A stretch of DNA of 64,000 bases from NCBI RefSeq assembly GCF_008704495.1, contig NZ_CP023699.1:9548001-9612000 (forward strand), written 5' to 3'. Shown here in pieces: positions 18,569-25,322 of this stretch. The position numbers were made by a program, and so were the translations under genes. Numbering within the stretch: position 1 is the first letter of the stretch; every line of letters begins with the position of its first letter. The stretch is from Streptomyces kanamyceticus. GTDB lineage: Bacteria > Actinomycetota > Actinomycetes > Streptomycetales > Streptomycetaceae. Below the pieces are notes generated by a model. That model was not told the origin of the DNA, made no database searches, and saw nothing but the letters and a program-made list of their open reading frames with translations.

Positions 18569-19456
18569 TCAGCGACGGCCGATGACCTCGGCCGTGCGCG
18601 CGGCCATGCCCGCCTCGCCCGCGGCGTTCGGGTGCACGGGCACGAAGTTGGTGCCGAACAGGACGGGCTCGATCCACCGCTGGTCCGCGGGACGGCAGGC
18701 GTCGTGGGCGTCGGAGGCCGCCGCCATGTCGACGAAGGTCGCGCCGCTCTCCGCCGCGGCCCGCTCGGCCGCGCCGTTCAAGGTGGCCTGGAGGTCACGG
18801 AGATAGGGCACGTCGCCCTGCGCGATCGGCATCTTCAGGAAGCAGCCGGGCACCGCCTTGGCCGGGGTGATCCAGGGATAGCCGAGGATCGCGACCTTCG
18901 CCTTCGGGGATCTGGCCTTGATCGTGTTGAGCGCGGTCCTGATCGCTGGGTACGTCTTCGTCTCTACCTGGTCCTTGAACGTGTTCCCGTGGAGGGTCTT
19001 GCAGGGGCTGCCCTGACCGCCCGTGACGATGCCCGCGCTGCCGCAGGCGAGGATCGCGTTGATGAACGTGCCGTTGTCGTTGCCGCCGATGGTGAGCGTC
19101 ACCAGATCGGTGTCGGCGCTCAGCGCGTCGAACTGCGGGGCGACGCCCGGGTACTGGGACTCGGCGAAGTCCTTGGTCTGGGCGCCGCCGCAGGTCACGT
19201 CCTTGAGCGTGGCGCCGAGCGAGGCGGCGAGGAGGTGCGGGTAGTTCTTCGAGGTGCGGGCGCACAGCAGGGGCGCGCCGGGATCGAGGGGCAGCACGCC
19301 GGAGCCCGCGCTGTAGCTGTCGCCGAGGGCGACGTAGCGCAGGGGGTCCGCCGTGTCGGCGGCGGCCGGTGCCGTGCCGATGCCGAGGCCGAGAGCGGCG
19401 AACGAGGCGGCGGCGACGGCCGCCGCCGCGGTGCGATGCTGTGCGGGCATCCGCAT
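18569..19456 (-). CDS. Secreted SGNH/GDSL-type lipase or esterase
   Basis: A 295-aa secreted hydrolase similar to Streptomyces SGNH lipases. A signal peptide (MRMPAQHRT, Ala-rich core, cleavage near APAAADT) precedes the SGNH blocks: block I ALGDSYSAG with the nucleophilic Ser, block III GGND with the oxyanion Asn, and block V VPVHPNAAGE carrying the catalytic His. The Gly of block II is in the segment around CGGAQTKDF. Several Cys residues suggest disulfides. ATG at 19456 is chosen because GGAGGAG lies eight bases upstream; a longer open frame to 20233 runs antisense through the ABC gene and is not coding. It probably hydrolyses ester-linked lipids outside the cell. Confidence 0.9.
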   Translation of the reverse strand: MRMPAQHRTAAAAVAAASFAALGLGIGTAPAAADTADPLRYVALGDSYSAGSGVLPLDPGAPLLCARTSKNYPHLLAASLGATLKDVTCGGAQTKDFAESQYPGVAPQFDALSADTDLVTLTIGGNDNGTFINAILACGSAGIVTGGQGSPCKTLHGNTFKDQVETKTYPAIRTALNTIKARSPKAKVAILGYPWITPAKAVPGCFLKMPIAQGDVPYLRDLQATLNGAAERAAAESGATFVDMAAASDAHDACRPADQRWIEPVLFGTNFVPVHPNAAGEAGMAARTAEVIGRR

Positions 19457-19580
19457 GAGCGTTCTCCTCCGGGCGGGGATCGGGAAGCGATCCGGGGCCC
19501 GGCACCATAGTTCAGCTCTGGACCGCTCACTACGACCGAGGATGCGTGTCCTCGCGTGCGGAATTGGCATCCGGGTGACA

Positions 19581-19608
19581 AGCGGTGGTTCCCTTCGGCC
19601 CCGCCGCT
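19581..19608 (-). terminator. Probable terminator of the lanthipeptide operon
   Basis: AGCGGTGG (19581-19588) pairs with CCGCCGCT (19601-19608) with one G-U pair and a 12-base loop, ten bases beyond the stop codon of the last ABC gene. Confidence 0.5.
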
Positions 19609-19617
19609 CCCGCCGGG

Positions 19618-21459
19618 TCAGGAGTTGCCGCGCGTGCCGAGCCGGTACAGCTCCGCGTAGAGCCCATCGCGCGCCATCAACTCCGGGTGGCTGCCCGCCT
19701 CGCGGACGCCCTGTCCTTCGAGCACCACGATGAGGTCGGCCGCGCGCACCGTCGCGAAGCGGTGCGAGACGAGGACCGTGACGGGCGGCGTGCGGGAGGC
19801 GCGGGCCGCGGCCGTGTAGCGGGCGAACAGCTCGTGCTCGGACGCCGCGTCCAGGCTCGCCGTCGGCTCGTCGAGGATGAGCAGCGCGGGCCGCTCCCGC
19901 ATCGTCGTACGGCTCATCGCGGTCTGCTGCCACTGGCCGGTGGACAGGTCGACGCCGCCGGGGAAGGTCGGGCCGAGCTGGGTGTCGAGGCCGTGCGGCA
20001 GCTGCCCGGGGAGCCCGGCGCCGCCGCCCCTGGCGAGCGCCCCGGTGACCGCGTCGGTGACGTCGGCGCGGGGCAGGTCGCCGAGCCCGACGGCGGTGCG
20101 CAGCGTCAGCTCGAAGCGCTGGAAGTCCTGGAAGCACGCGGTGAGCGCCCCTCGCCAGGCGCCCACGTCCAGGGTGGCGATGTCCTCGCCGCCGTACGAG
20201 ATGGTGCCCGACGTCGGCTCGTACAGTCGGCACAGGAGCTTGACCAGGGTGGTCTTGCCCGCGCCGTTCTCACCGACGAGCGCGATGACGGTGCCCGCGG
20301 GAACGCGCAGGCAGACGTCGTCCAGGACGGGGTGCCGGGTGCCCGGGTAGGTGAACGACACGTGGTCCAGGACGAGTTCGGCCCCGGGCCCCGGTGGCGG
20401 TGCCGGGTCGGCGCCGGGGCGGGCGGGGGAGTTCTCCGGGAGCGCCGCGTGGTCGGAGAGCCACAGGAAGTGGCCCGCGGCGCGCAGGGCGTGCTGCAGC
20501 CACGAGCCGAGCGCGACCAACCCTGATACGGAGCCGAGGAGTTGCGCGCCGAGCACCAGGGTCAGGACCACGTCGCCGGGGGTGCCCTCGCCCCGCGCCA
20601 CCGCGATCAGGGAGAGCAGGACGCCGCCCAGATATCCGGTGGCGAAGACCAGCCAGCCGCCGCCCGACCACACGGCGGCCCGCGTGTCGGCCCGGTCGCG
20701 GGCGCGCCGGACGGTGTCCTGGAGGGCGTCGTGGCGCCGGGTGAGTTCGTCGGCCAGGCCGTAGACGCGGATCTCGCGGGCCGCGGCGGGGGAGCAGGAC
20801 AGTTCCAGGAGGGCGCGGCGCAGCCGTTCCCGCTCGGCGCTCTCCCCTTCGGCGCGGCCGATCAGGACGCTGCCGCGGTGGGCCGCGAAGACGGTGGGCA
20901 GGGCGAAGAGCGGCAGCGTGAGCAGCGCGGGATGGACCGTGACGAGCAGCGCCAGGGTGGTGCCGAGGCCGAACAGCGCCCGCAGGTTCTCCACCAGGGC
21001 GCCGAAGGCCCCGCCGAGCTCGCCGCGGTGGGTGCGCAGCAGCTCCATGCGGTCCAGGTAGTCGGGGTGTTCGTGATGGGTGAGGGTGGGGATGCCGCCG
21101 GTCAGCTCCATCAGGCGCCGGTCCAGGAGCAGTCCGACGCGCTGCTGGAGGTGGATGCGCAGGACGGAGACGAGCGCGCCCGCCGTGTACGTCGTGACGA
21201 CCGCGGCGACGAGCAGCACGGCCGCCGTCAGGGCGGCCCCGAAGTCGTGTCGCAGCGCGGCGTCGGTGGCCTGGCGGATGGCGAGCCCGCTGACGACGCC
21301 GCAGCCGCCGACGACCGGGGCCAGGACCAGGACGAGCAGCGCCCTGCGGGCGTCGGCACGGAACGCGGTGGCGATCAGGAGGGCTGCGGCCCGCGCCCGG
21401 GCGAGCAGGGCGCGCCCGGGCTTCTCCCGGACAGCTGAGGGTTCATGGGGCTTATGCAT
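19618..21459 (-). CDS. ABC exporter subunit, lanthipeptide cluster (TMD-NBD fusion)
   Basis: A 613-aa ABC half-transporter. The first about 340 residues are a six-helix exporter domain (ALLVLVLAPVVGGCGVVSGL, AAVLLVAAVVTTYTAGALV and others). The nucleotide-binding domain has Walker A GENGAGKTTL, Q-loop CFQDFQ, a degenerate signature LSTGQWQQ, Walker B LLILDEPTASLD and H-loop SHRFATVR. The altered signature suggests one weak ATP site in a heterodimer with the partner at 21452-23329. ATG at 21459 overlaps the partner stop by eight bases (ATGCATAA), and GGAGGAA precedes it, so the two are translationally coupled. There is no C39 peptidase domain, so it would export but not cleave the peptide. Confidence 0.88.
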   Translation of the reverse strand: MHKPHEPSAVREKPGRALLARARAAALLIATAFRADARRALLVLVLAPVVGGCGVVSGLAIRQATDAALRHDFGAALTAAVLLVAAVVTTYTAGALVSVLRIHLQQRVGLLLDRRLMELTGGIPTLTHHEHPDYLDRMELLRTHRGELGGAFGALVENLRALFGLGTTLALLVTVHPALLTLPLFALPTVFAAHRGSVLIGRAEGESAERERLRRALLELSCSPAAAREIRVYGLADELTRRHDALQDTVRRARDRADTRAAVWSGGGWLVFATGYLGGVLLSLIAVARGEGTPGDVVLTLVLGAQLLGSVSGLVALGSWLQHALRAAGHFLWLSDHAALPENSPARPGADPAPPPGPGAELVLDHVSFTYPGTRHPVLDDVCLRVPAGTVIALVGENGAGKTTLVKLLCRLYEPTSGTISYGGEDIATLDVGAWRGALTACFQDFQRFELTLRTAVGLGDLPRADVTDAVTGALARGGGAGLPGQLPHGLDTQLGPTFPGGVDLSTGQWQQTAMSRTTMRERPALLILDEPTASLDAASEHELFARYTAAARASRTPPVTVLVSHRFATVRAADLIVVLEGQGVREAGSHPELMARDGLYAELYRLGTRGNS

Positions 21460-23329
21460 GGGTTCCTCCGGCGTACGCGGCACTCTGCAGGGCGAACGCC
21501 CGGGCGTAGCGGCCGTCCTGGGCGATGAGCTCGTCGTGGCCGCCCTGTTCGACGACGCGGCCGCCCTCGACGTAGCAGATGCGATCGGCGAGCCGCACGG
21601 TCGCGAACCGATGGGAGATCAGCACGGTGGTCAGGCCCCTGGTGAGGTCGAGGAACCGCTCGTACAGCTCGGCCTCGGCCCGCACGTCCAGGTGTGCGGT
21701 GGGCTCGTCGAGGACCAGGACGCGTGCCCCGTGCTCCACCGCGTACAGCGCGCGGGCCAGCGCGAGGCGCTGCCACTGACCGCCCGACAGGTCGGTGCCG
21801 TCGGTGAAGCGGCGCGACAGCGGCGTGTCCCAGCCGTGCGGGAGCCCGGCGACGGCCGGATCGAGCCCGGCCAGCCGCGCGCAGCGCGCGAGGGCCTCGT
21901 CGTCCCGGGGCGCGCGCACCGCGCCGAAGCCGACGTTGTCCCTGGCGGGCAGCTCGTAGCGGACGAAGTCCTGGAATACCACGGCGAGTTGGTGGCGCCA
22001 TGCGGTGACGTCGAGGTCACGCAGGTCCGTGCCGTCCACGGTGACGCGGCCCGCCGTGGGGTCGTGGAGCCGGGCGAGGAGCTTGACGAGCGTGGTCTTG
22101 CCCGCGCCGTTGGCACCGACCAGGGCGAGCGAACCGCCCGCGGGCAGCCACAGGTCGAGCCCGTCGAGCACCGGACGACGGCTGCCCGGATAGCCGAACG
22201 CCGTCTTCTCGAAGCGGATCCCGGACGCGGGCAGCCCTGCCGCCGGAAGCGGGCCGCTGACGACCGTGTCCCGCTCCGGGAGCGCGGCCACCTCGAGGGC
22301 GGGCGGCACGGCGGCGCTCGCCCTGGCCAGCGTCCACTGCAGATCGCCCAGCCAGCCGAGGGCCGCGGTGCCCAGGACGGCCTGGAGGTACACGGTCGTG
22401 CGGGCCACCCCGACCTCGCCGTGCGCGGACTGGACGGCGAGCGGCACCAGGACCGCCGCGTGCGCGGCGACCAGCGACACGCCCGCGACCAGGTCACGGA
22501 CCGCCGCCCGGCGCCGGTTCCCGCCGACCCTGCCCACCCCGGCGAGCCACGCGCGCGTGAACCGGTCCACCAGCCACGGCGACATCCCGAAGACCCGGAT
22601 CTCCTTGGCGGCCCCGCCGTCGAGAGCCACCGCGCGCAGGTACTCCGCGCGCCGCAGCTCGGTCGTCGAACCCGCCTGGACGTCCACCGCACGCCGCACC
22701 TCCCTGTCCCGCCAGGCCCCCGACACCGTCCAGGCGGCGATCAGCGGCAGCGGCGCCCACCAGTGGAAGCCGATGAGCAGCGCGGCCGAAGTCGCCCCCG
22801 CGGCCCTGGCCGAGAACAGCGCGGGCAGCGCCGTCACCGCCCGCGCCACCGGCAGCATGCCGGTGCCCTGCCCCTGCGCCAGGGTGAGCCGGTCGGCCAC
22901 CGCGGGATCGTCCAGGGCGGCGACCCCCGCGGGGCGCAGCGAACCGTGCATGACGAGCCGCGCGGTGTACGCGGCCACCCGCCTGCCGAGCCGCCCCGCG
23001 GTCGCCTCGATGGCTGGCTCCACCAGCAGACCGGCCAGATAGACGCCGCACAGCACGGCGAACGCGGTCAGGACGCCGTGCCCGGCGGCCGTACCGAGCC
23101 CGGCGCCCGCCCCGGGCAGCCGCCCCGCGAGGACACCGACGCTCAGCATCAGCGCGGGCGCCAGGGCGGCGTCGAGCAGCGCGAGTGCGGTGAGTGCGGC
23201 GGTGAGCGGCAGCGACGCCCGGGGCAGCAGCCGCAGCAGGGCGCCCACCGGCGATGCGGTACGGCCGCGCCCTGCCCGGTCCTTCGGCCTCGTCCTCCGT
23301 ACCCCCCGCTGCTCGGCCACGCCGGTCAC
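21452..23329 (-). CDS. ABC exporter subunit, lanthipeptide cluster (TMD-NBD fusion)
   Basis: A 625-aa ABC half-transporter and probable heterodimer partner of the next gene. A basic N-terminal tail leads to six membrane helices (LPLTAALTALALLDAALAPA and others), then an NBD with Walker A GANGAGKTTL, Q-loop VFQDFVRYE, intact signature LSGGQWQRLALARAL, Walker B VLVLDEPTAHLD and H-loop SHRFATVR. No N-terminal C39 peptidase is present. The start is GTG at 23329, overlapping the TGA of the LanC gene in a GTGA junction, which places it in the biosynthetic operon. It is the likely exporter of the modified peptides, or takes part in self-protection. Confidence 0.88.
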   Translation of the reverse strand: MTGVAEQRGVRRTRPKDRAGRGRTASPVGALLRLLPRASLPLTAALTALALLDAALAPALMLSVGVLAGRLPGAGAGLGTAAGHGVLTAFAVLCGVYLAGLLVEPAIEATAGRLGRRVAAYTARLVMHGSLRPAGVAALDDPAVADRLTLAQGQGTGMLPVARAVTALPALFSARAAGATSAALLIGFHWWAPLPLIAAWTVSGAWRDREVRRAVDVQAGSTTELRRAEYLRAVALDGGAAKEIRVFGMSPWLVDRFTRAWLAGVGRVGGNRRRAAVRDLVAGVSLVAAHAAVLVPLAVQSAHGEVGVARTTVYLQAVLGTAALGWLGDLQWTLARASAAVPPALEVAALPERDTVVSGPLPAAGLPASGIRFEKTAFGYPGSRRPVLDGLDLWLPAGGSLALVGANGAGKTTLVKLLARLHDPTAGRVTVDGTDLRDLDVTAWRHQLAVVFQDFVRYELPARDNVGFGAVRAPRDDEALARCARLAGLDPAVAGLPHGWDTPLSRRFTDGTDLSGGQWQRLALARALYAVEHGARVLVLDEPTAHLDVRAEAELYERFLDLTRGLTTVLISHRFATVRLADRICYVEGGRVVEQGGHDELIAQDGRYARAFALQSAAYAGGTHA

Positions 23330-24546
23330 CGCAGTCCGAACGCGGCCAGCCAGGACCGGTCCCCCGACGTCCCTGACTCCAGGGTGAGCAGTGCGGCGCA
23401 GGCCCCGGTGGCGCCGGTCAGGAGCGTGCCGTCGTGCGCCGCGAGATCCGTGACCTCGTCGAGCCGCGCCAGGACACGGGCGACGAGCCGGTCGCGCAGC
23501 GCCGCGGCCCCGGCCAGGCCCGCGTGCCGGTCGAAGGCGTCGCACAGCAAGGCGAGCCCCGGCATCCCGTGACAGAGGCTCAGATCGGGCCGGTCGGCCT
23601 CCTCGTCGTATCCGCGCAGGAACGAGGCGGCGGCGTGCAGCGCGAACTCGCGCAGCGGCGCGTCGTCGAGGACCCGGCCGGTCTCCCAGAGCGCCCAGGA
23701 GATCCCCGGCGTGCCGTAGCACCACGTCAGGGGACGGCTCGGCAGATGTGTCATGCCCCCGGCGGGCGGCCAGGTGATGACGGACCGCGCCCCCGACTCG
23801 TACCGCGTCAGGTACCAGGACGCCAGGTGCTCCAGGGACGCGGCGATCTCCTGCGTCAGACCGGTCGCGTCGGCCGCCCCGCACAGGGCGGTGGCGACCC
23901 CGGCGGCGCCGTGCGCGGCGCCGGAGTTGACCCGGTCGTGGTTCCAGCCGCGCATCTCCTCGTCCTTGTACCGGCCCACTCGCAGCCGCCCCAGATCGGC
24001 GTTCGCGCACAGCGCGGTGAGGTGCCCCACCGCGTGCGCGACGTCCTGCCGTGTGCACGCCGGGTCCGCGGCGAGGGCCAGGAGGCTGCCCGCCGTCCCG
24101 GTCACGAGGTCGTAGTCGGACCAGGCGAGACCTTCCGTACGCCACCTCCCCGAGCAGGCCGCGAGTTCCCTGAAGGCGGTGTCCGCGAGCCCGCCGAGCC
24201 GTGGCCAGGCCGCCGCCGCGGTGCGCAGGCCGAGCAGATAGCCGCCAAGACCCCAGCCGAACAGGCCCGGATGGGTGCAGCCCTGCCGCAACTGCCGCAG
24301 CCAGGCCGCGACAGCGCGCGGAGCGGCCTCGGGCGGCCGTCGGGGGCCGTGGGCGGCGACGGTGAGGGCGGCGAGGACCGCGGGCCCGAAGTCGACGCTG
24401 TACTCCGCGCCCCGCGCGCCCTTCGGAGCGAGGTCCGCGAAGGCCGTCAGGACGCGGGTGGAGATGGCGACGGAGTCGGAGAGGGAGGGGGAGGGGGAGC
24501 GCTGCGGATCGGTGGCCGGAGCCGGGGTCCGGTGGGTGGTGGTCAT
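23326..24546 (-). CDS. lanC: Lanthionine synthetase C-like cyclase
   Basis: A 406-aa LanC-family zinc cyclase that would add cysteine thiols to dehydroalanine/dehydrobutyrine to form (methyl)lanthionine rings. The alpha/alpha-toroid motifs are clear: YDLVTGTAGSLLAL (Asp144), the SGAAHGAAGV segment with His212, the zinc ligand Cys276 in WCYGTPG, and the ligands Cys325-His326 in CHGMPG. These match the zinc site and catalytic residues of NisC. The length is that of a stand-alone class I cyclase. It follows the two precursor genes after a repeat-rich 280-base spacer and is coupled through GTGA to the ABC gene. Confidence 0.93.
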   Translation of the reverse strand: MTTTHRTPAPATDPQRSPSPSLSDSVAISTRVLTAFADLAPKGARGAEYSVDFGPAVLAALTVAAHGPRRPPEAAPRAVAAWLRQLRQGCTHPGLFGWGLGGYLLGLRTAAAAWPRLGGLADTAFRELAACSGRWRTEGLAWSDYDLVTGTAGSLLALAADPACTRQDVAHAVGHLTALCANADLGRLRVGRYKDEEMRGWNHDRVNSGAAHGAAGVATALCGAADATGLTQEIAASLEHLASWYLTRYESGARSVITWPPAGGMTHLPSRPLTWCYGTPGISWALWETGRVLDDAPLREFALHAAASFLRGYDEEADRPDLSLCHGMPGLALLCDAFDRHAGLAGAAALRDRLVARVLARLDEVTDLAAHDGTLLTGATGACAALLTLESGTSGDRSWLAAFGLR

Positions 24547-24600
24547 GGGGCGGCGGCCTTTCGCGGTGGCGGACGGGCGGCGTATCGGTTTCCGGAGCAG

Positions 24601-24672
24601 GTGAGCAGGTGAGCCGGTGAGCCGGTGAGTCGGTGAGCCGGTGAGCCGGTGAGTCGATGAGTCGGTGAGGCG
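24601..24672. repeat. Nine-copy 8-bp tandem repeat before lanC
   Basis: Nine head-to-tail copies of GTGAGNCG (variants GTGAGCAG, GTGAGCCG, GTGAGTCG, ATGAGTCG, GTGAGGCG) fill 72 bases between the precursor genes and the lanC start at 24546. Directly after it, 24672-24687 is an imperfect palindrome GACCGGTCGACTGGTC. Short-unit repeats of this kind are prone to copy-number change by slippage. Confidence 0.9.
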
Positions 24673-24698
24673 ACCGGTCGACTGGTCGGCGAAGGGGA

Positions 24699-24742
24699 AC
24701 GGGCCGCCGGTGCCGCAGGCATGAGCGGTTCCGGCGGCCCGT
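24699..24742 (-). terminator. Terminator or attenuator after the precursor genes
   Basis: ACGGGCCGCCGG (24699-24710) and CCGGCGGCCCGT (24731-24742) are exact inverted copies around a 20-base loop. The hairpin is 85 bases past the last precursor stop and precedes lanC. In lanthipeptide operons a partial terminator here lets precursor mRNA exceed enzyme mRNA. Confidence 0.6.
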
Positions 24743-24826
24743 CATGGGCGGGGTGGGGAGGTACGGACGGCCACTCCGGCGTGGGCCGACGGGTCACCCC
24801 GACATGGAGGACAAGTCACCTTGTCG

Positions 24827-25021
24827 TTACTGGGCGCACGGACAGGAGCCGGTGCACTTGGTGGCCGCGGTGCACCCCTGAGTGGTGCCCACGATGCCGA
24901 CCGTGAGGAGCTGCGAGTCGTCGAACTGCGTCTCCAACTGGTCGATCAGCGCGTCCACCTGGTCGACGCTGTCCAGGCTGTCGGGCGCGAAGCCCTCGGT
25001 GCCGTCCGTCATGTTGTCCAT
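24827..25021 (-). CDS. lanA2: Lanthipeptide precursor peptide 2
   Basis: A 64-aa precursor. The acidic leader (residues 1 to about 38) ends in DALIDQLETQFDDSQLL, identical over 17 residues to the neighbouring precursor. The C-terminal part, TVGIVGTTQGCTAATKCTGSC then PCAQ, carries four Cys (50, 56, 60, 62) and several Thr/Ser (46, 47, 51, 54, 57, 59) suitable for dehydration and ring closure. GGGAGGTGA lies before ATG. A classic FNLD box is not present; FDD at 33-35 may be its counterpart. No double-Gly cleavage site is seen, so the leader/core border is uncertain. A tandem copy at 25059-25244 points to recent duplication of about 237 bp. Confidence 0.85.
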   Translation of the reverse strand: MDNMTDGTEGFAPDSLDSVDQVDALIDQLETQFDDSQLLTVGIVGTTQGCTAATKCTGSCPCAQ

Positions 25022-25058
25022 TGCTGTCACCTCCCTTCTGTCAACAGGACTCACGTGC

Positions 25059-25244
25059 TTACTGGTTGCACGGACAACTGCCCGTGCAGCCGCCGACCTG
25101 GGTGCATCCCTGGGTCGTGCCCACGATGCCGACCTTGAGGAGCTGCGAGTCGTCGAACTGCGTCTCCAGCTGGTCGATCAGCGCGTCCACGTCGTCGAGC
25201 TCGTCGACCACGTACGCGTCGGCGGCGGTCACCTCACCGTCCAT
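25059..25244 (-). CDS. lanA1: Lanthipeptide precursor peptide 1
   Basis: A 61-aa precursor and paralogue of the gene at 24827. The leader is rich in Asp and Glu and contains the shared DALIDQLETQFDDSQLL. The C-terminus reads VGIVGTTQGCTQVGGCTGSC then PCNQ with Cys at 47, 53, 57 and 59. Ring-forming positions are all conserved between the two precursors; the differences lie in the four residues between the first Cys-Thr and the second Cys, at the core start (K or T) and near the end. A full AAGGAGGTGA precedes ATG at 25244 (GTG at 25247 is an alternative). It is the first peptide gene after the split dehydratase. Confidence 0.85.
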   Translation of the reverse strand: MDGEVTAADAYVVDELDDVDALIDQLETQFDDSQLLKVGIVGTTQGCTQVGGCTGSCPCNQ

Positions 25245-25322
25245 CACCTGTCACCTCCTTTCCCTGCGAGTGGAGTTGCCGGGCTGCCACCGGTCGTGCC
25301 GTGGCAGCGTTCGGGGATCCGC

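Noticed and set aside
18569..20233. Lipase gene starting at 20233
   Set aside because: The extension runs antisense through the ABC NBD; the signal peptide and RBS place the start at 19456.
24601..24672. CRISPR array
   Set aside because: The repeat unit is 8 bp with no spacers; it is a simple tandem repeat.
24827..25244. FxLD-type or FNLD-type leader naming of the precursors
   Set aside because: The closest stretch is QFDDSQLL, which fits neither motif exactly.
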